A model generated the notes under the pieces. It saw only the letters and a program-made list of their open reading frames with translations, did no database searches and was not told where the DNA came from. From positions 124,001 to 188,000 of the forward strand of contig CAWBAK010000001.1 in assembly GCA_963786805.1 (NCBI GenBank): a stretch of DNA of 64,000 bases, read 5' to 3'. The stretch comes from CALGFI01 sp963786805. GTDB lineage: Bacteria > Actinomycetota > UBA4738 > HRBIN12. The number at the start of each line of letters is the position of its first letter. The first letter of the stretch is position 1. The translations under genes and the position numbers were made by a program. Shown piece after piece: positions 25,555 to 33,326 of this stretch.

Positions 25555-25803
25555 GTGATAGTGTTCGTCGTGCCTGGCTCGGGGACGGTTGCGTTCGTGG
25601 CCGGCCGCCGCGTCGGCGGCGCGGTCGATCGCAATCGGGCCCGGCGGATCCTGCGGGCCGCCTGGCGGGAGGTCGCGCCGAAGGACGGGGACGGGTACGA
25701 CGTCGCGCTCGTCGCCCGAGCGGGGATCCTCGAGACTCGAACACACGAACTGGTGACCGAGGTGGCCGAACTGCTCGCGCGCGCACAGGTGAGGGATCGG
25801 TGA
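25555..25803 (+). CDS. rnpA: Ribonuclease P protein component, N-terminus uncertain
   Basis: RnpA is the protein cofactor of RNase P, which trims tRNA 5' ends. The RNA-binding motif is clear: AVDRNRARRILRAAWRE. The first usable start codon is GTG 25555, with GGAG at 25546-25549, giving only 82 residues. However, the same frame upstream reads LVRRILSTGRAFHGDRV, which matches the N-terminal part of RnpA (FxxVxxxGRxxHG), and it contains no ATG, GTG or TTG. Either a rare start such as ATC (25477) is used, or one base is wrong near 25503, or the protein is really short. The stop overlaps the yidD start (GTGA). Confidence 0.85.
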   Translation: MIVFVVPGSGTVAFVAGRRVGGAVDRNRARRILRAAWREVAPKDGDGYDVALVARAGILETRTHELVTEVAELLARAQVRDR

Positions 25804-26108
25804 CGCGCGTGCGCAGCTTCCTCTGGACCGCCGGCGCGCCGGCGCGGGTGCTCCTCATCGGCCTCGTAAAGGCTTACCGCGCAACGCTTTCGGGCTGGTT
25901 AGGCTCGCAATGCCGCTTCTACCCGAGCTGCTCGCGCTACGCGGAAGATGCGATCCGAACGCATGGTGCGCTGCGAGGTGCGTTGATGGCGGCCTGGAGG
26001 ATCGCGCGCTGCGGGCCGTTCACCGATGGCGGTGTGGATCATGTTCCGCCTCGTCGTTCGGCGGTGTCGGCGTTCGATGAGGCCGCGCGCGAAGGAGCCC
26101 GAACGTGA
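25800..26108 (+). CDS. yidD: Membrane protein insertion efficiency factor YidD
   Basis: The 102-residue protein shows the whole YidD signature: LVKAYRATLSGWL, CRFYPSCSRYAEDAI with the three conserved Cys, HGALRGALMAAWRIARCGPF and the DPVP-like GGVDHVP. It assists YidC at the inner face of the membrane. The GTG at 25800 overlaps the rnpA stop and its own stop overlaps the yidC start (GTGA), so the genes are translationally coupled. Confidence 0.93.
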   Translation: MTRVRSFLWTAGAPARVLLIGLVKAYRATLSGWLGSQCRFYPSCSRYAEDAIRTHGALRGALMAAWRIARCGPFTDGGVDHVPPRRSAVSAFDEAAREGART

Positions 26109-27227
26109 CCGCGTTCGCCCCCTGGCAGACGCTGCTCGAAGGCATCGGGTGGGTGCTGGCCCAGATCTACGAGTACATCCCGAACCTCGGCGTCACGATC
26201 ATCGTGCTGACCATCGTCATCCGAGTGGTGCTGCTCCCGCTCGGCATCAAGCAGGTGCGTTCGATGCAGCACATGCAGATCATCCAGCCGAAGGTGAAGC
26301 AGATCCAGCAGAAGTACAAAGCGAACAAGCAGCGTCAGCAGGAAGAGATCATGAAGCTCTACAAGGAGTACGGGGTCAACCCGTTCTCCGGGTGCTGGCC
26401 GGTGTTGCTCCAGTTCCCGATCCTGATCTCGATGTATTCGGTGCTGCGGTTCCCTCAGCACCCCGTCCACATCCCCCTGAGACACGAAGCTTTACGCGGC
26501 GGTGTCCGTGCAGATCCCGCCGGAGATCGACGGCCAGCCGGTGACGTCTCAGGCACAGATCGAGGCCGCCGATCTGCCCGGGCCGGCCTCGGGGACGGCG
26601 TTCCTCGGGATGAACCTGCTCTGCCCTGCCGGGCTGCCCTGGCAGCCGCCCCCGGAGTCGCTCAGGGACGAGATCAGCGTGGACGGCGAGAAGGTGGCGC
26701 TGGAATACCCGGTCCAGTGTGCCTCCAATGCGGTCGAGCGGGTCCCCTATTATGCGTTCGCCCTGCTCATGTTCGGGACCACCTACTACCAACAGCGCCA
26801 GATGCAGAAGGCGAGCCCGCCGGGCGCAGCCTCGCAACAGCAGCAGGCGCTCCTCAAGATCTTGCCGATCATGTTCGGTGTCTTCGGGATCTTCTTCCCC
26901 TCCGGCCTGGTGGTCTACTGGACGACCTCCAACCTGTGGCAGATCGGCCAGCAGTACTACATGCTGAGAACCCGCCCATCCGCCGAGGCCCTTGCCGCGG
27001 CTGCCGACGGCAAGAAGGGCTCGGAGAAGCGCGGCCTGATGTCCTCGATGATGGATAAAGCCGAGCAGGAGCGGCAACGCCGGGGCACGAGCACCGGGCG
27101 GCCCGGTTCGGGGACGCGCAAGCCAGGCAGCCCCAAGCCGGGATCGGGGTCGGGTCGCGGTCAGCCGAAGAAGCCCGGATCCGGAGGCGATGGTGGAGGA
27201 GATCCAAAGAAGCGCCCCAAGCGTTGA
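26105..27227 (+). CDS. yidC: Membrane protein insertase YidC, with one frameshift
   Basis: YidC inserts and folds membrane proteins. The N-terminal part shows TM1 (YIPNLGVTIIVLTIVIRVVL), the basic loop KQIQQKYKANKQRQQEEIMK and LYKEYGVNPFSGCWPVLLQFP, then the frame is lost near 26480, between HIPL and DTKLYAAVSV. Downstream the second frame continues with YYAFALLMFGTTYYQQRQMQ and FFPSGLVVYWTTSNLWQIGQ, followed by a charged tail rich in Gly and Lys. One extra base at about 26480 explains everything. Because YidC is essential, a consensus error is most likely. Between TM2 and TM3 a Pro-rich stretch of about 70 residues is longer than usual. The last 38 bases overlap jag. Confidence 0.9.
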
Positions 27228-27858
27228 GGAGGCCGTCGAGGCCGCTCTCACTGAGCTCGGCGTGAGCGAGCAGGAAGCCGTCGTGACGGTCCTGCAGGAG
27301 CCTCGCCAGGGCGTGCTCGGCATCGGTTCCCAGGAGGCCGTGGTCTCCGTGCGGGTGGGACGGCGCGACGCAGAGGCGACCGAGGAGGACCTCGAGGAGC
27401 AAGGTGAGGTCGCGGCGGAGTTCCTGGAAGGCCTCCTCTCCCGGATGGGCTTGGACGCCGAGGTGGAGCCGGTGTTCGAGGGCGGGACCATGTACGTCGA
27501 CGTGCTGGGTCAGGGACCCGATGACGAGGAGGACATGGGGCTGCTGATCGGGCGCCATGGCCAGACGCTCGAGGCGCTGCAGGAGCTGACTCGGGTCGTG
27601 GTCGGACAGCGCACCGGGATGCGAGCTCGGATCGTGGTTGACATCGAGGACTACAAGCGACGTCAGCGCTCACGCCTGGAGGCCCGGGTGCGTGAGGTCG
27701 CCGCTCGCGTCGCCCGCTCCCACAAGGAGGAGGAGCTCGAGCCCATGAATCCGTTCGAGCGCAAGCTGGTCCATGACGCCGTGGCGGCCGTGCCGGGAGT
27801 CCAAACGGCCAGTCGCGGCGAGGAGCCCGAGCGACGCGTGGTGATCCGGCCCCTGTGA
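27190..27858 (+). CDS. jag: Jag/KhpB-type RNA-binding protein
   Basis: The 222-residue protein has the three Jag parts in order: Jag_N (SVEEAVEAALTELGV... GVLGIGSQEA, residues 10-50), a KH domain (LLIGRHGQTLEALQELTRVV, about 115-150) and R3H (RSRLEARVREVAARVARS and MNPFERKLVHDAV). KhpB binds small and messenger RNAs in Firmicutes and Actinobacteria relatives. It is encoded downstream of yidC in most Gram-positives, and here overlaps its end. Starting at ATG 27190 it shares 38 bases with yidC. Confidence 0.93.
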   Translation: MVEEIQRSAPSVEEAVEAALTELGVSEQEAVVTVLQEPRQGVLGIGSQEAVVSVRVGRRDAEATEEDLEEQGEVAAEFLEGLLSRMGLDAEVEPVFEGGTMYVDVLGQGPDDEEDMGLLIGRHGQTLEALQELTRVVVGQRTGMRARIVVDIEDYKRRQRSRLEARVREVAARVARSHKEEELEPMNPFERKLVHDAVAAVPGVQTASRGEEPERRVVIRPL

Positions 27859-27910
27859 TCGAGGGTTCGCTCGAAGCCGGCGAGAGCGGACACCCCCGGC
27901 CTCAAGGTCC

Positions 27911-27926
27911 TGTTTCACGTGAAACA
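27911..27926. promoter_or_regulatory. parS: parS centromere site
   Basis: TGTTTCACGTGAAACA is a perfect 16-bp palindrome identical to the common bacterial parS form. ParB, encoded 2 kb away, should bind here and spread. It lies just upstream of, or inside, the 5' end of rsmG. I see no second perfect copy in the window. Confidence 0.93.
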
Positions 27927-27929
27927 TCG

Positions 27930-28538
27930 ATGCCCCCAGCGGAGGCTCTGTCGGCGGGCGCTCAACGCTTGGGGATCGAGATCTCCGAGGAGGCATCCGC
28001 CGGACTCGAGCGCTTCGAGGAGCTCCTCCGCGAGCGCGCGCTCCCGAATGGTCTCATTGCGGGCGCCGACGCCGGCAGGCTGCGGGAGCGCCATATCCTG
28101 GACAGCCTCCGGGCGGTCTCTGCCTTGAGGCCGGGGGACTCGCGAGCGATCGACCTCGGCTCCGGGGCCGGCCTCCCAGGGGTGGTCGTCGCCATCGCCC
28201 GCCCCTCGCTCCACGTCGCTCTGGTCGAGCCGCGCCGCGCCCGGGTGGCCTTCCTGGAGCTCGCGGTGGAGGATCTGCAGCTCTCAAACGTCTCCGTCCT
28301 CGCCTCGCGGATCGAGGATGTGGAGGACCAGGTCGACGTGTGCTTCTCGCGAGCGTTCGCGGCCCTGCCCGAGGCGTGGCGTGCGGCCGCTCCCCGGTTA
28401 CGCGCGGGGGGGCGCCTCGTCTACTTCGCCGGGGCCGGTGCATCGCCCCCGGAAACACCCTCCGACGCCTCCGCCACGGAGGTCCTCGAGAGCCCACTGC
28501 TTGAAAGCTTTGGGGCGCTGTTTATCATGACGCGCTAG
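27930..28538 (+). CDS. rsmG: 16S rRNA (guanine527-N7)-methyltransferase RsmG (GidB)
   Basis: RsmG methylates G527 of 16S rRNA with S-adenosylmethionine. The SAM site is AIDLGSGAGLPGVVVAIARP, preceded by LIAGADAGRLRERHILDSL. ATG 27930 gives 202 residues; a GTG at 27855, overlapping the jag stop, is also possible and would place parS inside the coding region (reading VSRET). I prefer 27930 because the extra 25 residues look unlike the family. The gene's TAG stop overlaps the parA start GTG. Confidence 0.9.
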   Translation: MPPAEALSAGAQRLGIEISEEASAGLERFEELLRERALPNGLIAGADAGRLRERHILDSLRAVSALRPGDSRAIDLGSGAGLPGVVVAIARPSLHVALVEPRRARVAFLELAVEDLQLSNVSVLASRIEDVEDQVDVCFSRAFAALPEAWRAAAPRLRAGGRLVYFAGAGASPPETPSDASATEVLESPLLESFGALFIMTR

Positions 28539-30088
28539 TGGCCGAGCGCACGACCCCTCGGGCAGCCCCGGCGTCCTCGAAATCCGCCTCGAAAGGGGCG
28601 CGAGCGGCGGTCAAGAAGGATTCCCCGCGCAAGCCAGCAGCCGGCCGGCTTTCCAGCGCCCAACCAGCCGCGGGGAAGCCGAAGGTCCTCGCGCGGATCA
28701 TCGCGGTCGCCAACCAGAAGGGCGGTGTGGGGAAGAGCACGACGGCCGTGAGCCTGGGAGCCGCCCTCGCCGAGCTCGGCAAGAGAGTGCTGGTCATCGA
28801 CCTGGACCCGCAGGGGAACGCTTCGACGGGGCTCGGGATCCGCCACGAGGAGCGCGAGGTCACCGTCTACGACGTCCTTGCAGCGCAGGCGCCGATCGAC
28901 GCCGCGATCGTGCCGACCCCGATCGACGGGCTGTTCGCGATCCCGTCGACGATCGATCTGGCAGGCGCCGAGATCGAGCTCGTGAGCCAGTTCTCTCGAG
29001 AGCTCCGCCTGCGCAAGGCCCTCGAGCCACTGCGCGACGGCGCGTTCGACTTCATCCTGCTCGACTGCCCGCCCTCGCTCGGCTTGCTCACGGTCAACGC
29101 CCTCGCTGCCGCCGAGGAGCTGATCGTGCCGATCCAGTGCGAGTACTACGCGCTCGAGGGTTTGGGGCAGCTCCTGAAGAACGTCCGTCTCGTGCAGCAG
29201 AACGTGAACCCGAAGCTCCGGCTCACGGGCATCGTGATGACGATGTACGACCCTCGGACCAAGCTCTCGGAGCAGGTGGTGGCGGAGGTCCGGCGGTACT
29301 TCGGGGAGCGCGTCTACGACACGATCATCCCCCGGACCGTACGCCTGTCCGAGGCTCCCGGCTTCGGCCAGCCGATCACGATCTACGACTCCAAGTCCCG
29401 AGGAGCTCAGTCCTATCGTGCGCTCGCTCGGGAGGTGGCGACCAAGCTCCCTAACGAGGCTCCCCTGCCTGTGATCGACGACCTTCCGAGCGTGATGGTC
29501 CCCCCGCCCGAGCCCACGGCCGCGCGCGCGCCGCGCCCCCTGGTCCGGCAGGACGACGGGCCGGAGGAGACGGATGAGGACGAGGAGCTCGCGGGGATCC
29601 CCGTCGGAGCCGGCGAGGTGGAGCCCGCTCCGGAGACCGAGGGAGCCGAGCTCGAGTTGGCCGACGTCGGACCCGCCGAGCAGGCGGCTCCCGACGACGA
29701 TGGGGACGATCTACCGACCTCGGCTCAGATCGAGCCCGCAGCCCCGTCGATCGGTGAGGGGTCACCGTCAACCGGACCCAACGGTTCACCGAAGGCGCGC
29801 ACCGCCCAGCCGCCCGTGTCGGCGGTGACGGGATCGGAGCCTGGGCCTGAGGTCCAGCCCCTGCGAGACGTGAGCGCTGACGCTCCCCCGCGGGCCCGAC
29901 CGACTGAGTCTGAACCTGAGGTGGCGGCGGACCCCGAGTCCCGGCGGACGGTGCTTGTCGCCGAGGAACCGGACGAGGAACGGAGAGATGCAGAGTCGGA
30001 CTCGGACAACGAGCCTGAGGTCGATGGTGTCGAGTCGGCGGCCCGTCCCAGACGCTGGGGCCTGTTCCGCAGAAGGGGGGACCGATGA
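28538..30088 (+). CDS. parA: Chromosome partitioning ATPase ParA with long acidic C-terminal extension
   Basis: ParA forms ATP-dependent gradients on the nucleoid that move ParB-parS complexes. After a basic N-terminal tail of about 50 residues comes the deviant Walker A ANQKGGVGKSTTAVSLGAAL, then VIDLDPQGNASTGLG and FILLDCPPSLGLLT, and SEAPGFGQPITIYD near residue 270. The ATPase core ends by about 310. A further 200 residues are low-complexity, rich in Glu, Asp, Pro and Ala, and end in a basic RPRRWGLFRRRGDR. Chromosomal ParA is normally 250-330 residues, so the tail is unusual. The GTG start overlaps rsmG and the stop overlaps parB. Confidence 0.93.
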   Translation: MAERTTPRAAPASSKSASKGARAAVKKDSPRKPAAGRLSSAQPAAGKPKVLARIIAVANQKGGVGKSTTAVSLGAALAELGKRVLVIDLDPQGNASTGLGIRHEEREVTVYDVLAAQAPIDAAIVPTPIDGLFAIPSTIDLAGAEIELVSQFSRELRLRKALEPLRDGAFDFILLDCPPSLGLLTVNALAAAEELIVPIQCEYYALEGLGQLLKNVRLVQQNVNPKLRLTGIVMTMYDPRTKLSEQVVAEVRRYFGERVYDTIIPRTVRLSEAPGFGQPITIYDSKSRGAQSYRALAREVATKLPNEAPLPVIDDLPSVMVPPPEPTAARAPRPLVRQDDGPEETDEDEELAGIPVGAGEVEPAPETEGAELELADVGPAEQAAPDDDGDDLPTSAQIEPAAPSIGEGSPSTGPNGSPKARTAQPPVSAVTGSEPGPEVQPLRDVSADAPPRARPTESEPEVAADPESRRTVLVAEEPDEERRDAESDSDNEPEVDGVESAARPRRWGLFRRRGDR

Positions 30089-30975
30089 CGAAGCGAGGTG
30101 GACTGGGGCGGGGTTTGTCCGCCCTGATCCCGGGCGCGGTGGAGGAAGGGACCGCTTCGGGTCTCCTCGAGGTCCCGGTGAACGCCGTGGAGCCCAATCC
30201 GCGTCAGCCACGGACCATGTTCGACGACGCCACGCTTGACGCGCTCGCGCTCTCGATCCAGGAGGTCGGCATCCTGCAGCCGATCGTCGTGCGCAGGACG
30301 GCCTCCGGGTTCGAGCTGATCGCCGGGGAACGGCGGCTTCGGGCCGCCAAGAAGGCCGGCCTCGCGACGATCCCGGCCGTGATCCGCGAGAGCGACGATG
30401 CGGAGTCGCTGCGGGAAGCGCTGATCGAGAACATCCATCGCGAGGATCTGAACCCGATCGAGCTGGCGGAGGCGTTCCGAGAGCTCCTGGAGGAGCTCGG
30501 GCTGAAGCAGGAGACGCTCGCCGAGCGGCTCGGGGTGTCGCGCTCGCACATCGCGAACACGATCCGCCTGCTCCAGCTCCCCTCGGAGGTGCAGCAACAG
30601 CTCGCAGGCGGAAGGATGCAGGCCGGACACGGCCGGGCGTTGCTGTCGCTCGGCGACGCCGAGGCGCAGCGGACGCTCGCCGTGCGGATCGCGGCCGAGG
30701 ATCTGACGGTCCGCGAGGTCGAGGAGCTGGTCCGGAACTACCTCGAACATCCCGCAGGGGCAGAGCCTCGAGCCATCCTGAAGGCGGCTCCGGAGCCGAA
30801 GGAGAACCCTCTGGCAGAGGTCGAGGAGCTTCTGTCCGAGCAGCTCGCAACTCGGGTCGCGATCCAGATGACTCGCAAGAGAGGGAAGATCCTGATCGAG
30901 TTCGGCTCAGCGGACGACCTGGACCGGATCGTCTCAGAGATCGTCGGTTCCGGCCCTGGGCTCGCGCCCGAGTAG
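30085..30975 (+). CDS. parB: Chromosome partitioning protein ParB (CTPase)
   Basis: The 296-residue protein starts TKRGGLGRGLSALIPG, the ParA-binding tail, then has the CTP-binding boxes PNPRQPRTMFD, ELIAGERRLRAAKKAG and ENIHREDLNPIE, the parS-reading helix-turn-helix (ETLAERLGVSRSHIANTIRL) and a C-terminal dimer domain. It binds the parS site at 27911. ATGA overlap with parA indicates coupling. It ends the rightward origin block. Confidence 0.97.
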   Translation: MTKRGGLGRGLSALIPGAVEEGTASGLLEVPVNAVEPNPRQPRTMFDDATLDALALSIQEVGILQPIVVRRTASGFELIAGERRLRAAKKAGLATIPAVIRESDDAESLREALIENIHREDLNPIELAEAFRELLEELGLKQETLAERLGVSRSHIANTIRLLQLPSEVQQQLAGGRMQAGHGRALLSLGDAEAQRTLAVRIAAEDLTVREVEELVRNYLEHPAGAEPRAILKAAPEPKENPLAEVEELLSEQLATRVAIQMTRKRGKILIEFGSADDLDRIVSEIVGSGPGLAPE

Positions 30976-31019
30976 CGGCCGGTTCCGTTCGAGGTATCTG
31001 CAGCAAGCTTCCTCGAACC

Positions 31020-31053
31020 CCTGGAAAGCCTTGCGCTACAAGCCTTTCGGCGG
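31020..31053 (-). repeat. 34-bp dispersed repeat, copy 2
   Basis: GCCTTGCGCTACAAGCCTTT at 31028-31047, continuing CGGCGG, matches the copy at 20916 at 24 of 26 core positions. Here it lies between the convergent 3' ends of parB and ddl. The CTTG-CGCTA-CAAG part could form a small hairpin. Confidence 0.65.
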
Positions 31054-31060
31054 AAGGGGG

Positions 31061-32008
31061 TCAGGGCTGGGGCTGGCGCGCGAGTGCAAGACGGAGCACA
31101 CGGTCGCAGAGGTCCTCGAAGCCGATCCCCGCGGCCTGCGCGGCCATCGGCAGGAGACTGGTGTCGGTCATCCCCGGCGACACGTTCACGTCGATGACCC
31201 AGGGACGCCCGTCCCCGTCGATCATCACGTCGGCGCGCCCGACGTCACGGAGTCCGAGCACCTCGAACGCCTCTGCGGCGGCGGCCTGGGACGCGGCGGC
31301 GACGTCTGGCGACAGACGGGCCGGCGCGAAGTACTCGGTGGCACCTGGCGTGTATCGCGCCGCGTAGTCGAACACGCCGGACTTCGGGACGACCTCGACG
31401 AGCGGGAGCGGTTCGGACGTGCCACCGATCATCCCCACCGCAACTTCGGGTCCGTCGACGCGGCGTTCGATGACCGCGGCGTCGGCGAACGACAAGGCGT
31501 TCATGACCGCGTGCGGAAGGTCGCGCTCGTGGTCCACGAACGAGAGTCCCATGGCAGAGCCGGCGCGGGACGGTTTGACGACGAGTGGCAGACCGATGCG
31601 CTCGACCGCGGCGCCGAGTGCCGGACCGGCGGCGAGGTCGCGAAGAGCCGTCGCCTGGATCGCGGTCCACGGCGGCGTCGGGACACCGTGGGCATCCATC
31701 GTCTCCTTGGCCAGGATCTTGTCGAAGGCGAGCTGACACGATCGAGGGCCCGTACCCGTGTACGCGATGCCCAGCAGCTCCAACAGGCGCTGGACGGTGC
31801 CGTCCTCTCCGTCCTTGCCGTGGAGGGCGACGTAGCACGCCGAAACCCTTGCAGTGGAAACGTTCTCGACGAACGGCCCTTCGGCTGGGTCGATCAAGAC
31901 GGTATCGGTACCACGCGACTGCAGCGCACTGGCGACGCGATGGCCCGAGCGGAGCGAGACGTCGCGCTCGGGCGAACGCCCTCCGGCGAGGACGGCGACC
32001 GTCGTCAT
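31061..32008 (-). CDS. ddl: D-alanine-D-alanine ligase
   Basis: Ddl makes the D-Ala-D-Ala dipeptide for peptidoglycan. The 315-residue ATP-grasp protein shows VAVLAGGRSPERDVSLRSG at its N-terminus, CYVALHGKDGEDGTVQ, LPLVVKPSRAGSAMGLSFV for ATP binding and the metal-binding end VIDVNVSPGMTDTSLLP. Length and motifs fit the family, although NVSPG replaces the more common NTLPG or NTxPG. The ATG at 32008 overlaps the stop of the aminotransferase gene. Confidence 0.9.
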   Translation of the reverse strand: MTTVAVLAGGRSPERDVSLRSGHRVASALQSRGTDTVLIDPAEGPFVENVSTARVSACYVALHGKDGEDGTVQRLLELLGIAYTGTGPRSCQLAFDKILAKETMDAHGVPTPPWTAIQATALRDLAAGPALGAAVERIGLPLVVKPSRAGSAMGLSFVDHERDLPHAVMNALSFADAAVIERRVDGPEVAVGMIGGTSEPLPLVEVVPKSGVFDYAARYTPGATEYFAPARLSPDVAAASQAAAAEAFEVLGLRDVGRADVMIDGDGRPWVIDVNVSPGMTDTSLLPMAAQAAGIGFEDLCDRVLRLALARQPQP

Positions 32009-33231
32009 CCCGACAGCGACCGGTAGAGCTCTTCCTCGTCGGAGAGGAGCTCACCGAGCCGGCGCACCCCCTCGGCGATCCGGTCTTCCGGTGGGTAGCA
32101 GAACGAGAGTCGCATCTGTTGCCGTCCTCGTCCGTCCGGATAGAACGCCGTGCCGGGAACGTAGGCCACCTTCCGTTCGACGGCAGCCGCGAGGAGCGCC
32201 TGCGTGTCGAAGTACTCGGGGAGCGTCACCCAGACGTAGAAACCACCCGCAGGCGTGGTCCACCTGGCGTCGGCGGGGAAGCGTTCGGACAGCGCGAACA
32301 GCATGGCGTCGCGCCGGCTCCGGTAGATGTCGACGAGGTGCTGGAGGTTCCGGCGCCACCGTTCCCCCGCGAAGTAGCGCTCGGTGATCAACATGGTGAG
32401 CTGGCTGCCGCAGAGGTCCGCGGCTTCCTTCGCCAGGACGAGCCGTCCCAGGACGCCGGGCTCCGCGACCGCCCAGCCGACACGCACGCCCGGAGCGAAG
32501 ACTTTGGAGACGGTGCCGAGGTAGATCACGTTGTGCGGGTCGAGGGAGCGAAGGGTGGGCTCCGCCTCGCCCTCGAAACGAAGCAGGCCGTAGGGGTTGT
32601 CCTCGACGATCGGGATGTGCGCCTCGCGGCAGAGCGCGACGAGCGCCTCGCGTCGCGACGTCGACATCGTGACGCCCGCAGGGTTGTGGAAGTTCGGCAC
32701 CGTGTAGACGAACTTGGGGCGCTCGCCGCGGAGGAGCGCCTCCTCGAGCTGTTCGACGATCATGCCGTCCTCGTCGAGATCGATCTGCAGGAACCTCGGC
32801 TCGTAGGCGCTGAACGCCGAGAGCGCGCCGACGTACGCGGGGGCCTCGACCGCGATGAGATCGCCCGGATCGATGAGCACCTTGCCGATGAGGTCCAGCG
32901 CCTGCTGCGCCCCCGTCGTGACGACGAGGTCCTCAGGGTCGGCGGGGGTCGCCTCCTCGGCCATGAGCATCGCGAGTCGCTCGCGCAGGAGCGGCGAACC
33001 CTGTCCCGCTCCGTATTGCAGGGCGACGTCCGCGCGTTCGGTGAGCACCGACTCGACGATCTCGATCACGTGCTCGGTGGGGAGGGCCTGGACGAACGGC
33101 ATCCCGCCCGCGAGCGAGACCACGTCGGGTCGCGAGGCGACCGAGAACAGCGCGCGTACCTCCGACGCAGACATGCCGACCGCGCGACGCGCGTAGAGAT
33201 CGGCGAACGGGTCGACGTTGAACTCGGCCAT
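32005..33231 (-). CDS. PLP-dependent class I/II aminotransferase
   Basis: The protein of 408 residues has fold-type I features: VVTTGAQQALDLIGKVL, YTVPNFHNPAG, and the Schiff-base lysine in GTVSKVFAPGVRVGW, with C-terminal Arg-containing QQMRLSFCYPPED. It resembles the MocR-like group without the DNA-binding domain, which includes 2-aminoadipate and kynurenine-type aminotransferases; the substrate cannot be named. ATG 33231 is supported by a TACCAT -10 at 33240-33245 on the minus strand, eight bases away, so the message may be leaderless. It is coupled with ddl, where an amino acid supply role is possible. Confidence 0.8.
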   Translation of the reverse strand: MAEFNVDPFADLYARRAVGMSASEVRALFSVASRPDVVSLAGGMPFVQALPTEHVIEIVESVLTERADVALQYGAGQGSPLLRERLAMLMAEEATPADPEDLVVTTGAQQALDLIGKVLIDPGDLIAVEAPAYVGALSAFSAYEPRFLQIDLDEDGMIVEQLEEALLRGERPKFVYTVPNFHNPAGVTMSTSRREALVALCREAHIPIVEDNPYGLLRFEGEAEPTLRSLDPHNVIYLGTVSKVFAPGVRVGWAVAEPGVLGRLVLAKEAADLCGSQLTMLITERYFAGERWRRNLQHLVDIYRSRRDAMLFALSERFPADARWTTPAGGFYVWVTLPEYFDTQALLAAAVERKVAYVPGTAFYPDGRGRQQMRLSFCYPPEDRIAEGVRRLGELLSDEEELYRSLSG

Positions 33232-33326
33232 GGGCCGACGATGGTACAACCCCGCAGGTCACGGACCCGGGAACGCCGATCCATCGTGACTTCGAGCGGT
33301 GCGTAGTGTCCCCGGAACGGCGGGAG

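Noticed and set aside
24060..25799. Plus-strand frame opposite dnaA running into yidD
   Set aside because: Only its last part from GTG 25800 is a gene (yidD). The upstream part is antisense to dnaA and crosses rpmH and rnpA in a wrong frame.
26470..26490. Programmed frameshift in yidC
   Set aside because: There is no stop codon at the shift, no slippery heptamer and no known precedent; the first frame stays open for another 570 bases. A consensus indel is simpler.
31061..32026. Plus-strand frame opposite ddl
   Set aside because: The ddl motifs on the minus strand are complete; the plus-strand translation has no recognisable domain.
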